From Catellatospora sp. IY07-71 (lineage in GTDB: Bacteria; Actinomycetota; Actinomycetes; Mycobacteriales; Micromonosporaceae), in NCBI RefSeq assembly GCF_018326265.1, contig NZ_AP023360.1:6378501-6442500 (forward strand): a stretch of DNA of 64,000 nt. The letters are read 5' to 3'. Below are positions 1-9,761 of this stretch, one piece after another. The notes under the pieces were generated by a model. That model saw nothing but the letters and a program-made list of their open reading frames with translations. It was not told where the DNA came from and searched no databases. A program made the translations under genes and the position numbers. Numbering within the stretch: position 1 is the stretch's first letter; the number at the start of each line of letters is the position of its first letter.

Positions 1-3000
1 CTCATCGACCGGCAGTGGCTCGGCGGCCCCGAAGCCGACGCGTCGGTTGAGCGGGCGCTGCAGGCACGACAGGCGTATCTGATCACCAACCCGGCCCACA
101 ACGACCGGCACTGGCTCCGAGATGGCGCTTTCGCCCACCTGCGGGGCCTGCGCGCCACCGCCAAGATCTTCGACGATCACAATCCGGTCTGGCGATTCGA
201 CATCTCCGCCGACGCCGCCGAAGCCCTGTCCGACTTCTTCCGCCGCGGCGACGGCCACCGCTCGCTGCGCAGCGAAACCCTCGACACCCGCTTCCTCGGC
301 GACCTCTACCAGGACCTTTCCGCTCACGCCCGCTCGACGTACGCGCTGCTGCAGACGCCTGAGTTCGTCGAGGAGTTCATCCTCGACCGAACCTTGGAGC
401 CAGCGCTTAAGGAGTTCGGCCTCGCCGAGACCTCCGTCATCGACCCGACCTGCGGATCCGGCCACTTCCTGCTCGGTGCGTTCCACCGACTGCTGGCCAA
501 ATGGCGCGAACGTGAACCCGCCACCGCCGTCGACGCACTTGTCGAGCGGGCACTCGAGCAGGTCACCGGAGTCGACATCAACCCATTCGCGGTCGCCATC
601 GCCCGCTTCCGCTTGCTTGTCGCCGCCCTGCGGGCAACCGGACGCACCAACCTCAACAACACCTACCTGGTACGCGTCGCGACCGGTGACTCTCTCCTCG
701 AGTGGGGTGAGAGGTCCGGCCATCAGGGTGATCTGGTCGCCGAACTCGAAGGCCGACCCGTCTTCGCTTACGTCACCGAAGACGCCGACCTGCTTGCCGA
801 CTACCTGCGCCCCAGCAGGTACACCGTCGTCGTCGGCAACCCTCCCTACATCACCGTCAAAGACAAGACCCTCAACGAGCACTACCGGGATATGTACTCG
901 GCCTGCTCTGGTAAGTACGCCCTGTCGGTGCCGTTCGCGCAACGGTTCTTCGAGCTGGCCAAGCGCGGCGACAAGGACGGCGACGGTGCGGGCCATGTCG
1001 GGCAGATCACCGCAAACTCGTTCATGAAACGTGAGTTCGGCAAAACGCTCATCAACGAGTACTTCGCAGGCGAGGTCGAACTGACCGAGGTCATCGACAC
1101 CTCTGGCGCCTACATCCCCGGCCACGGCACTCCGACCGTCATCCTCATCGGCACCAACCGCTACGTAAGCCAGCGCTACAGCAGCCCGATTCGCACTGTT
1201 CTAGGTGTGCGTGGCGAGCCGGGTCAGCCAGAAAAACCATCCGAAGGCCTCGTATGGACCGCGATCGTCACGCAGATCGACGAACCCGGCACTGATACCG
1301 ATTGGATCAGTGTCGCCGACTCCAACCGCGATCGACTAGCTGCCCACCCCTGGAGCCTTTCTGGCGGCGGAGCGTCTGAGGTTCTTAATCAACTGAACAG
1401 ATCAACCAGGAAGCTAGGGTCAGAGATTGCAGGTGCAATCGGGTTCGCAAGCTTCCCGGGGCAGGACGAAGCCTTCTTCGCCCCCGGAGAGTGGTTCAAG
1501 CGCAGGTATATCCCTGACGGACTCCATCGGCCGTTGATAATCGGCGAGCTGGTGCGAGACTGGCATTGTCAGACTGGCGACCATGCTTTGGTTCCCTACC
1601 GCGAAAGTCTTGAGCCACTATCCTTCGACCCAACCGTATCCTGGGGCCGTCATCTGTGGACGCTCCGCCGCACACTCGGTTCGATCACTGGATTCGGCGG
1701 CCAAACACGCGCAGACTCGGATGATCCGTGGTGGACCTGGTATCGATGGGTACCAGAGCGGTATCGAACGCCGTTGTCGATTTCATTTGCGTTTGTGGCT
1801 ACACACAATCACTTCGTGCTAGATCGGGGCGGCAAGGTCTTCAACCGTTCCGCGCCGGTTATCAAGTTGTCGGAGGAGGCGACGAAGGACGATCACCTCC
1901 GGCTGCTCGGGCTGCTGAACAGCTCGACCGCCTGCTTCTGGCTAAAGCAGGTCAGCCAGGGCAAGTCAGGTAGCGGCATTGGACGTGGTATCCAGCCCGA
2001 AGACTGGATGGAGCGCTACGAGTTCACCGGAACCAAGCTTGAGGAGTTTCCCCTACCCTCCGCGTACCCGCTGGAGCTGGGTCGGGAGCTGGATGGGCTG
2101 GCACGGCGGCTCGCTGAGGTGACCCCAGCGGCGGTCGCTGAGTCGAGGGTGCTGACGTGGGAGCGGTTGGCCGAGGCACGTGCCGACTACGCCTCCCTCC
2201 GGGCGCGGATGATCGCGTTGCAGGAGGATCTGGACTGGCGCGTGTACCAGCTCTACGGATTGCTTGACGAGGACCTGACCGCCGCAAACCCGCCTGAACT
2301 GGCACTGGGCGAGCGGGCGTTCGAGATCGTCCTGGCCCGCAAGCTGGAGGCGGGCGAGGCCGAGACACAGTGGTTCGAGCGGCACGGCTCGACGCCGATC
2401 ACCGAGCTTCCCGCGCACTGGCCCGCCGACTACCGGGCGCTGGTCGAGAAGCGGATCGCCATCATCGAATCCGACCGCAACATCGGGCTGATCGAACGTC
2501 CGGAGTGCAAGCGCCGCTGGAACACCCCCGCCTGGGACGACCTCCAGAAGACCGCGCTAGAGGACTGGCTGCTCGACCGGCTGGAGGCGTCCGCCTTGTG
2601 GGGCGTCATGCCGGCACCGCTGTCGGTCGCTCAGCTCGCCGACCGCATCCGCCACGACGCAGACTTCCGTTCCGTGCTCGACCTGTGGGTCGGCACCGAC
2701 CACCACGACCTGGTCAAGACGCTAGGCAAGCTGGTCGCTGACGAGCACGTACCGTTGCTGCCCACCGACCGCTACAAGCCGTCTGGCCTGCGTAAACGTG
2801 CCCAGTGGGAGCGCACGTGGTCGCTACAGCGCCGTGAGGATGCCGGCGAGAAGGTCGACATCGCGGTCCCGCCGAAGTACACCTCGGCCGACTTCGCCAA
2901 GCCGTCCTACTGGCGTAACCGCGGCAAGCTCGACGTGCCCAAGGAGCGCTTCATCTCATACCCCCGCATGGGCCGCGATGAGGACGGCACCGAACTGCTC

Positions 3001-3282
3001 GGCTGGGCCGGCTGGGACCACCTACAGCAGGCCCAGGCCCTAGCCACCGTCTACCTCGACCGCAAGCAGCAGGCCGGCTGGCCCGTCGACCGGCTCTTGC
3101 CGCTGCTCGCCGGCCTGGCCGAGCTGGAGCCGTGGCTCAAGCAGTGGCACGATGACCCCAAACCCGGCTACCTGGGCACCCCGGCCAAGTTCTTCTCCGG
3201 CCTCATCGACACCGAGCTCGGCTCCCTCGGATCCGACCGCTCGACCCTGATCAAGCTGCGCGGCGTGGAGGAACTCGCATGA
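1..3282 (+). CDS. pglX: BREX type 2 adenine-specific DNA methyltransferase PglX (5' end outside window)
   Basis: The reading frame is open from base 1, so the gene starts upstream of the window; an internal ATG at 394 is not a plausible start because protein-like sequence continues in frame above it. It shows the SAM-binding motif DPTCGSGHF (about nt 442-468) and the N6-adenine methylase motif NPPY at nt 838-849 (preceded by VVVG), followed by a long C-terminal region typical of PglX. In BREX type 2, PglX is the methyltransferase that marks host DNA and takes part in blocking phage replication. The stop overlaps the pglY start in ATGA, indicating translational coupling. About 1,093 residues are visible, so roughly the first hundred are probably missing. 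The assignment rests on motifs plus the diagnostic gene order that follows. Confidence 0.93.
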   Translation, partial: LIDRQWLGGPEADASVERALQARQAYLITNPAHNDRHWLRDGAFAHLRGLRATAKIFDDHNPVWRFDISADAAEALSDFFRRGDGHRSLRSETLDTRFLGDLYQDLSAHARSTYALLQTPEFVEEFILDRTLEPALKEFGLAETSVIDPTCGSGHFLLGAFHRLLAKWREREPATAVDALVERALEQVTGVDINPFAVAIARFRLLVAALRATGRTNLNNTYLVRVATGDSLLEWGERSGHQGDLVAELEGRPVFAYVTEDADLLADYLRPSRYTVVVGNPPYITVKDKTLNEHYRDMYSACSGKYALSVPFAQRFFELAKRGDKDGDGAGHVGQITANSFMKREFGKTLINEYFAGEVELTEVIDTSGAYIPGHGTPTVILIGTNRYVSQRYSSPIRTVLGVRGEPGQPEKPSEGLVWTAIVTQIDEPGTDTDWISVADSNRDRLAAHPWSLSGGGASEVLNQLNRSTRKLGSEIAGAIGFASFPGQDEAFFAPGEWFKRRYIPDGLHRPLIIGELVRDWHCQTGDHALVPYRESLEPLSFDPTVSWGRHLWTLRRTLGSITGFGGQTRADSDDPWWTWYRWVPERYRTPLSISFAFVATHNHFVLDRGGKVFNRSAPVIKLSEEATKDDHLRLLGLLNSSTACFWLKQVSQGKSGSGIGRGIQPEDWMERYEFTGTKLEEFPLPSAYPLELGRELDGLARRLAEVTPAAVAESRVLTWERLAEARADYASLRARMIALQEDLDWRVYQLYGLLDEDLTAANPPELALGERAFEIVLARKLEAGEAETQWFERHGSTPITELPAHWPADYRALVEKRIAIIESDRNIGLIERPECKRRWNTPAWDDLQKTALEDWLLDRLEASALWGVMPAPLSVAQLADRIRHDADFRSVLDLWVGTDHHDLVKTLGKLVADEHVPLLPTDRYKPSGLRKRAQWERTWSLQRREDAGEKVDIAVPPKYTSADFAKPSYWRNRGKLDVPKERFISYPRMGRDEDGTELLGWAGWDHLQQAQALATVYLDRKQQAGWPVDRLLPLLAGLAELEPWLKQWHDDPKPGYLGTPAKFFSGLIDTELGSLGSDRSTLIKLRGVEELA

Positions 3283-6200
3283 CCCTGATGCGTGACCTGA
3301 TCGGCATCCCGACGTCGGTGGGCGAGGGCGACTTCGTCGTCCGCGCAGCCGAGGGCGCCGACCTCGCCAACTACGTCGTGACCGACGATCTGCGCGGCAA
3401 CTTCACAGAGGCGTTGCGGACCGTGGGGCATGCGGTGACCACCGGCCGCTCGCAGGCGAAGTTCCTGCATGGCTCGTTCGGTGCGGGTAAGTCGCATTTC
3501 ATGTCGGTGCTGCGGGAGCTGCTGAAGCACAACCCACAGGCTCGCGCGATCCGCGGCCTGGCCGAGCCGGTCGCCTCCGCCGACGCGTGGCTGCCCGGCA
3601 AGAAGATCCTGTGCCTGACGTTCCACATGCTCGACGCCCGGTCGGTGGAGCAGGCGATCCTGGAGGGCTACCTGCGTCAGATCGCGGCACTGCACCCGGA
3701 CGCGCCGACCCCGGCCGTGCACCGCTCGGACGCGCTGCTCAGAGACGCCGCCAACCTGCGCCAGACGATGGGCGACGACGCGTTCTTCGGCAAGCTCGGC
3801 GGCGACTCCGGTCCCGCCGCGGCCGGGCAGGGCCTGGCCGCGATGATGGCGCGGGCGCAGGGCTGGACCGCGCAGACCTACGACGCGGCCGCGGCCGCCG
3901 CGCCGGGCACCGCCGCACGCGACAGCCTCGTCAGCGCGCTGACCAGCACATTCTTCACCGGAGCGGTGCACGGCGGCGAGTATCTCGACCTCGACACCGG
4001 CCTGCAGGTCATCACCCGCCACGCGAAGAGCCTCGGCTACGACGCGGCCGTGCTGTTCCTCGACGAGTTCATCCTCTGGCTGTCGACGAAGATCTCCGAC
4101 CACGTCTTCGTCAACACCGAGGGCGCGAAGCTGAACAAGCTCGTCGAGTCGGCGGACGCCTCCCGGCCGCTGCCGCTGGTGTCGTTCGTGGCGCGGCAGC
4201 GCAACCTGGAGGAGTTCCTCGGCCCGCAGGTCGGCGGCACCGAGCGGGAGGCCCTCGCGCACGTGATGCGCCACGTGCAGGGCCGCTTCGGCGAGATCGT
4301 CCTCGCGGACACGAACCTGCCGGAGATCACCGAGAAGCGCCTGCTGCGCCCGGTCAGTGACCAGGCCCGCCAGGTCGTCGACGACGCGTTCGCGGCGGTG
4401 CGCAACCGCCGTGACGTGTGGGACACGCTGCTGCTGGGCGCGCAGTACGGTGACGCCGGCATCGGCTCGGACGCGGCGGCGTTCCGGCGGCTCTACCCGT
4501 TCTCCCCCGCGCTGGTCGCGACGCTGGTGGCGCTGTCGCAGGCGCTGCAGCGCGAGCGCACCGCGCTGCGGGTGATGACGGAGCTGCTCGTCGCCCGCCG
4601 GGACACTCTCGCCGTCAACGACCTGATAGGCGTCGCCGCACTGTTCGATCCGCTGGTGCTGCACGGCGAGCTGCCGGAGGGGGCGGTGCTGCGTCAGCGG
4701 TTCCGCGCCGCCCGCGACACCTATACCCAGAAGTTGCGCCCGCTGCTGCTGGGCAAGAACGGCATCACGGAGCAGGAGGCGGCCGGGCACGAGCAGTTCC
4801 AGCTCGACGACCGGCTGATCAAGACGCTGCTGCTGGGCGCGCTCGTTCCCGACGTGCCCGCGCTGCACAACCTGACCGCGGCCCGGCTGCACGCGCTGAA
4901 CTTCGGCAGCATCAGCTCGCCCATCCCCGGATACGAGAACCAGATCGTCATCGACCGGCTGACCCGGCTGTCCGCCGACGCCGGCGAGATCCACAAGACC
5001 GACGGTCCCGACCCGGTCTTCTCGCTGAAGGTCTCCTCGGTCGACTACGACAAGCTGCTCGAACTCGTCGGCAACGAAGAGACGACGATGGGCGTGCTGC
5101 AGGGCCTCGTCCGTGACCTGACCACCTCGGCGATCGGCCTGCGCGACAGCGAGGAGGTGCTCGGCGAGTACGTGCACCAGCGCGAGTGGCGCGGCCGCAG
5201 GCACCGGATCGGGGTCAAGTTCGGCAACATCCGCAACCGGGAGACCATGCCCGACAGCGCCCTCTACGCCGAGGGCGACACCTGGCGCATCGTCGTGGAC
5301 TACCCGTTCGACGCGCAAGGCCACAGCCGCCGCGACGACCTGGCCCGCATCGAGGGCCTGGACCGCGGGTCGCGCACCGTGTTCTGGCTGCCGTACTTCC
5401 TCACCGACGAGCTGATGGGCCGCGTCGCCCAGCTCGCTAAGATCAACTACCTGCTGGGCAGCACCGGCACCGGCGAGAAGCTCAACAGCCTCGCCGCCGA
5501 CTGGTCCCAGGCAGACCGCCAGCAGGGCCGGATCTACCTGCAGCAGCGCCAGCAGCAGCTGCGCTCGTCGCTGGGTGACAGCCTCAAGCAGGCGTACGGC
5601 GTGATCAAGTCGCAGGCCGCCGACGTGGAGATCGACCAGATCCCGGTGTTCCACACGCTCGCCGACGGCCTGCCACTGGGCGACCCGCGCGGCGGCACCA
5701 TGGACTCCGCGTTCGAACATCTCACCGCCGACGTGCTGCGCTGGTCCTACCCCGGCACCCCCGCCCTGCCCGAGGACGAGAAGCCCGTCACCAAGGCCGA
5801 GCTGGCCAAGGTGTGGCACTACGCGAAGCTCGCCGCGGCCGCCCCGGACCGGGCCGCCACCGTCGAGCAGGCCGACCGGCGCATCCTGCAGCGCATCTGC
5901 AACCACCTGCGCCTGGGCGAGCTCGTCGAGAACCGCTACGTGCTCGCGGCCGCGACCTGCTGGTGGAGCCAGCACCTGCTGCAGGAGGCCGCCAAGCAGG
6001 ACTACCGCGACCGCTTTCCCGTGCACGTGCTGCGGGACCTGCTCGACCAGCCCGCTCCCCGCGGCTTCGAACGCGACCTGCAGAACATGATCATCGCGGT
6101 GTTCGCGCTGGAGCAGCAGCTCGCCTGGTATCGCGAGGGCGGCAAGCTCGAACTGACCTCCCTGCAGGAGATCAGCGACCAGCTGGAGCTGCGCCACCCG

Positions 6201-7016
6201 CCCATGCCCGAGCCGGAGGTATGGGACCAGGCGGTGAAGCGAGCCCGGCCGCTGTTCGGCAAGCCGGTGCCCGAGTGGCGCAGCCCCGCCGCGCTGGCCG
6301 AGTTCGCCGCCCTGGTCCGGGGTGAGGCGAAGGCCCACGCCGCCAACGCACAGGTACTGTACGGCGAACTGTCCGATCACGCCGACGTGCTCGGCCTGGC
6401 CGCCGATGCCAAGTCCGGCCGGCTCGCGACCGCCCGGCGAGTGGCCAAGCTGCTCGCTCAGATCTCGGGCGAGATGGACGACGTCGTGCTCGTCGGCTAT
6501 GTCGCCGAGGCCGAGGTCGGCGACATCGACGACCTTGCCGCGAGCGTCGCCTACAAGCAGGCCCCCACGGTGACAGCCGCCCTGGCCCGGACGCACTGGT
6601 CCCTGCTGGAGGCAGTCGTCGGGCAGGTTGACTCAGACGAGGCCGCTCGTGTGATCATCGACGGCCTGCGTATCAGCTCGGCAGCGGACCAGCACGCCGA
6701 CGACCTGGTCCGGGCGTTGCAGGACGCGTCAGACGCCGCGACCGCGTACCTCACCGGTCGCGGAGGAGGCGGCTCAGGCACCGGAGGCGGTACCGACGGT
6801 GGCACAGGTGGTGGCACGGGCACCGGTGGCGGCACAGGCACGGGGACCGGCACAGGCGGTGGCACCGGCACCGGCGATGGCAAGCCGGAAGATCGGAAGC
6901 AGCCCAAGACGCGCGACGTCCGCCGCCGGGCCGAGCTCGACGAACTCGTCAGTACCCTGCAGGACGAGCTGACCGACGGGCGCACCATCCGTGTCACCTG
7001 GGAGATCGTCCCGTGA
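3279..7016 (+). CDS. pglY: BREX type 2 ATPase PglY
   Basis: Large P-loop protein of 1,245 aa. The Walker A motif GSFGAGKSHF lies near residues 68-77 and a Walker B-like stretch VLFLDEF near residue 260. PglY is the large ATPase of the Pgl/BREX-2 system (equivalent to BrxC in other BREX types) and is essential for phage exclusion. The ATG overlaps the pglX stop and its own stop overlaps the pglZ GTG, so the three genes are translated as a coupled unit. Residues about 1160-1200 are an almost pure Gly/Thr low-complexity linker separating the main body from a short charged C-terminal domain. High confidence from motif, size and position between pglX and pglZ. Confidence 0.92.
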   Translation: MTLMRDLIGIPTSVGEGDFVVRAAEGADLANYVVTDDLRGNFTEALRTVGHAVTTGRSQAKFLHGSFGAGKSHFMSVLRELLKHNPQARAIRGLAEPVASADAWLPGKKILCLTFHMLDARSVEQAILEGYLRQIAALHPDAPTPAVHRSDALLRDAANLRQTMGDDAFFGKLGGDSGPAAAGQGLAAMMARAQGWTAQTYDAAAAAAPGTAARDSLVSALTSTFFTGAVHGGEYLDLDTGLQVITRHAKSLGYDAAVLFLDEFILWLSTKISDHVFVNTEGAKLNKLVESADASRPLPLVSFVARQRNLEEFLGPQVGGTEREALAHVMRHVQGRFGEIVLADTNLPEITEKRLLRPVSDQARQVVDDAFAAVRNRRDVWDTLLLGAQYGDAGIGSDAAAFRRLYPFSPALVATLVALSQALQRERTALRVMTELLVARRDTLAVNDLIGVAALFDPLVLHGELPEGAVLRQRFRAARDTYTQKLRPLLLGKNGITEQEAAGHEQFQLDDRLIKTLLLGALVPDVPALHNLTAARLHALNFGSISSPIPGYENQIVIDRLTRLSADAGEIHKTDGPDPVFSLKVSSVDYDKLLELVGNEETTMGVLQGLVRDLTTSAIGLRDSEEVLGEYVHQREWRGRRHRIGVKFGNIRNRETMPDSALYAEGDTWRIVVDYPFDAQGHSRRDDLARIEGLDRGSRTVFWLPYFLTDELMGRVAQLAKINYLLGSTGTGEKLNSLAADWSQADRQQGRIYLQQRQQQLRSSLGDSLKQAYGVIKSQAADVEIDQIPVFHTLADGLPLGDPRGGTMDSAFEHLTADVLRWSYPGTPALPEDEKPVTKAELAKVWHYAKLAAAAPDRAATVEQADRRILQRICNHLRLGELVENRYVLAAATCWWSQHLLQEAAKQDYRDRFPVHVLRDLLDQPAPRGFERDLQNMIIAVFALEQQLAWYREGGKLELTSLQEISDQLELRHPPMPEPEVWDQAVKRARPLFGKPVPEWRSPAALAEFAALVRGEAKAHAANAQVLYGELSDHADVLGLAADAKSGRLATARRVAKLLAQISGEMDDVVLVGYVAEAEVGDIDDLAASVAYKQAPTVTAALARTHWSLLEAVVGQVDSDEAARVIIDGLRISSAADQHADDLVRALQDASDAATAYLTGRGGGGSGTGGGTDGGTGGGTGTGGGTGTGTGTGGGTGTGDGKPEDRKQPKTRDVRRRAELDELVSTLQDELTDGRTIRVTWEIVP

Positions 7017-9739
7017 GCAGAGAAGCGGTGCGGCCCGCCGCGGTACGCCGCAAAGTCGAGAACTGGCTGCAGGAGAACGACCGACAGCCGGCCATCGCCC
7101 TGCGTGCCCGGCCGGCCTGGGACGGCGACCCGCTGCTGACCGTCGGCGACGCCACCGCCCGGATCGTGCCGTGCGCGACGCCGCTGGCCGCCCGTGCCGC
7201 ACTGCACGAGCGGCACGGCGACGAGCGGATCGTGCTGCTCACCGAGCTCAACGACACCGAACTCGGCGACGGCATCCTGGCCCACCTCAGCCGCCACACG
7301 GTACGCAGCATCGACCAGTGGGACTTGGTCCGGCAGATGTTCGGGCTCAAGCACCTCGACCCGACGTTCACCGACCCCGCCCGCGGCGGCGGCCGGTGGA
7401 TCGCCGACGCCCTCACCGAGTACGCCCCGGCCGACGGCTGGCCGGTGCCGCCAGGCACCGTGCTGACCCGTGAGTTCGCGCTGCGCTGCCTGGCCATCCA
7501 GCTGCTGCACCTGCGTGACCGCGAGCTTGATACAGCTGTCGACCTCGACATCGCCGGGCTGCTGCAGTGGTCCACGCTGGCACAGCCGCAGCTCGACTTC
7601 ATCGCGCTGCCCACCCCCGTCGTCGACGGGGTAAGCCGGTTCATCAGCGACGCCGCCGGGCCTGCCGCCACGCCCGTGATGTGCGCCGTGCGCGCCGGAC
7701 ACGGCGTCGACGCCATCGCGCTGGGCCTGCTCGCCTCCGCGCTGTGGCCCCAGCGCACCCCGGCCGAGCCGAACACCCAGGTCGTCGTGGCGCGCACCCG
7801 GCTGGAGCCGTACTTCGGCGGCACCCGGCTCACCGACACCCAGGCCCGCGCGTTCGCCGCCGCTGCGGAGGCCTGGGTCGACCGGACCCTGGACACCGGC
7901 GCCCGCACCGAGGTCGGGCGGGTGCTGGCCCGCGCCGAGTCCATCGCCGCACAGATCGGTGCCGAGCCGCTGCTCGGCGGCTCGGACCTGCTGCCCGCCG
8001 GGTTCACCCAGCGGCTGCGCACCTTCGCCGACGCGGTACGCCTGGCCGTGCCCGCCGCCGGCAACGCCGCACCCGACATGGTCGCCGCGGCGCAGCGGGC
8101 GCTCGGCCCGGTCGAGCAGCACCGCGCCGGCACACCGAGCCGCGTCGAGACCGCCCGGATGGCGGTGCGGCTGCTGCGCTGGCTGTCCGACCCGGACGGG
8201 TCCGCCCCCGCGACGCTGCTCGCCGCGCTCGACCGTCAGGTCACCGGCGACGGATGGGTCGACCGCGCCCGCCTCGACCTGTTCGCCGGTGACGTCGACC
8301 CGCACGTCGCCGACGCCTACGGCCGGCTGCACCGGGCCGTCGACGCCCGCCGCGCCCGCCACGACGAGCAGTTCGCCCGGCTGCTGGCTGCCGACACCGC
8401 CGCCGACTCCGAGCCGGGCGCGCTGCTGCGCGTCGAGGACGTGCTGGACAGGGTCGTCCAGCCCATCGTCTCGAACGGGCGACGGGTGCTGCTGCTGATC
8501 CTCGACGGGCTCAGCGTCGCCGCCTCGACCGAACTCGCCGAATCGCTGACCCGCTCCGGCTCCTGGCTCGAACTCACCCCCGACGGCGGCGCCCGCACCG
8601 GCGTGCTGGCGGCGCTGCCGACCATCACCGAGGTCAGCCGGTGCAGCCTGCTGTCCGGCCGGATCGCGGTCGGCGGCCAGGCCCAGGAGCAGGCCGCCTT
8701 CCGCCAGCGCTTCCCCGACGGGGTGCTGCTGCACAAGGCGGACCTGCGCGCCGGGGCAGGTGCCGTGCTCGACGGCGAAGTGCTCACCGCGATCGGCAAC
8801 GCGTTCACGCCCGTCGTCGCAGCCGTCATCAACACCGTCGACGACGCCCTCGACCGCAGCGACCCCGGCACCATCGTGTGGGGCGAGGACACCATCCTCG
8901 CGGTCAAGGACCTGCTCACCCTGGCACAGGACCGCGTCGTGGTGATCGTGTCCGACCACGGGCACGTCATCGACCGCGGCCCCGAAGCCGTCGTGCAGAC
9001 CACGCCCGAGCGGGACAACCGCTGGCGGGCCGCCGCGCCGCCGGCAGGTGACGGCGAGGTCGCCGTCCGCGGAGCTCGGGTGGCCAAGGGTGACGGCAGT
9101 GTCGTGCTGCCCTGGCGCGAGCAGCTGCGCTACGGGCCGCGCAAAGCCGGATACCACGGCGGCGCCGCCCCGGCTGAAGCAGTCATCCCGCTGATCGTGC
9201 TGGCCACCGACGAGACCGCCGTGCCCGGATGGTCCGGCGCCCCGGTCGCCAGCCCCACCTGGTGGCGTGAGACCGTGCCCGAACCCGAAGCGGACACGCC
9301 CGCGCCGGCCGCCCGGCCGCGTGGCGGCACCAAGCAGCCGAAGCAACCCGTGCAGGACACGGCGCTGTTCGACCTCACCCCCGCCATGGCGCCGGCCACC
9401 GCGGCCCCGGCCGAGCCGGACACGGCCGAGGCGTCACTGGTCGAACGCCTGCTGGCTGGCAAGGTCTACCAGCAGCGCAAGGACACACGTGCGCCGCTGC
9501 CCGACGAACGGGTCGCCGCGCTGCTGAACGCGCTGCTCGCCGGTAACGGCCGGGCGAGCATGGACACCCTCGCCGCGCACGCGTCCGTGCCCGTGCACCG
9601 CATCAGCGGCACGGTCACCGCGCTGCGCAAGCTGCTGCAGATCGAGGGATACCCCGTGCTGACCGTCGACGCCGACGGGCAGACCGTCAAACTCGACATC
9701 GGCCTGCTGCGCGAGCAGTTCGGGCTGGATCAGCCGTGA
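7013..9739 (+). CDS. pglZ: BREX type 2 phosphatase-domain protein PglZ
   Basis: A 908-aa protein with GTG start, overlapping the pglY stop (GTGA). The alkaline-phosphatase-fold core is visible: LLILDGLS with metal-ligand candidate D498, and VSDHGHV with D648, H649 and H651, the usual metal-binding pair of the PglZ domain. PglZ is the signature protein of all BREX systems; the family fold is that of metal-dependent phosphatases or nucleases, while its exact substrate in BREX is unsettled. The C-terminal about 170 residues are Ala/Pro-rich and end in a small winged-helix-like segment. The gene lies between pglY and brxD, as expected for type 2. Confidence 0.94.
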   Translation: MSREAVRPAAVRRKVENWLQENDRQPAIALRARPAWDGDPLLTVGDATARIVPCATPLAARAALHERHGDERIVLLTELNDTELGDGILAHLSRHTVRSIDQWDLVRQMFGLKHLDPTFTDPARGGGRWIADALTEYAPADGWPVPPGTVLTREFALRCLAIQLLHLRDRELDTAVDLDIAGLLQWSTLAQPQLDFIALPTPVVDGVSRFISDAAGPAATPVMCAVRAGHGVDAIALGLLASALWPQRTPAEPNTQVVVARTRLEPYFGGTRLTDTQARAFAAAAEAWVDRTLDTGARTEVGRVLARAESIAAQIGAEPLLGGSDLLPAGFTQRLRTFADAVRLAVPAAGNAAPDMVAAAQRALGPVEQHRAGTPSRVETARMAVRLLRWLSDPDGSAPATLLAALDRQVTGDGWVDRARLDLFAGDVDPHVADAYGRLHRAVDARRARHDEQFARLLAADTAADSEPGALLRVEDVLDRVVQPIVSNGRRVLLLILDGLSVAASTELAESLTRSGSWLELTPDGGARTGVLAALPTITEVSRCSLLSGRIAVGGQAQEQAAFRQRFPDGVLLHKADLRAGAGAVLDGEVLTAIGNAFTPVVAAVINTVDDALDRSDPGTIVWGEDTILAVKDLLTLAQDRVVVIVSDHGHVIDRGPEAVVQTTPERDNRWRAAAPPAGDGEVAVRGARVAKGDGSVVLPWREQLRYGPRKAGYHGGAAPAEAVIPLIVLATDETAVPGWSGAPVASPTWWRETVPEPEADTPAPAARPRGGTKQPKQPVQDTALFDLTPAMAPATAAPAEPDTAEASLVERLLAGKVYQQRKDTRAPLPDERVAALLNALLAGNGRASMDTLAAHASVPVHRISGTVTALRKLLQIEGYPVLTVDADGQTVKLDIGLLREQFGLDQP

Positions 9740-9761
9740 CGCACCACCGGGAGCCCGCACC

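Noticed and set aside
3168..6596. Very long minus-strand frame opposite pglY
   Set aside because: Antisense shadow from third-position GC bias; composition is Leu/Gln/Arg/Val-rich with no motif, whereas the plus strand has Walker motifs and operon coupling.
6551..9346. Long minus-strand frame opposite pglZ
   Set aside because: Antisense shadow; no domain pattern, and the plus strand encodes a clear PglZ.
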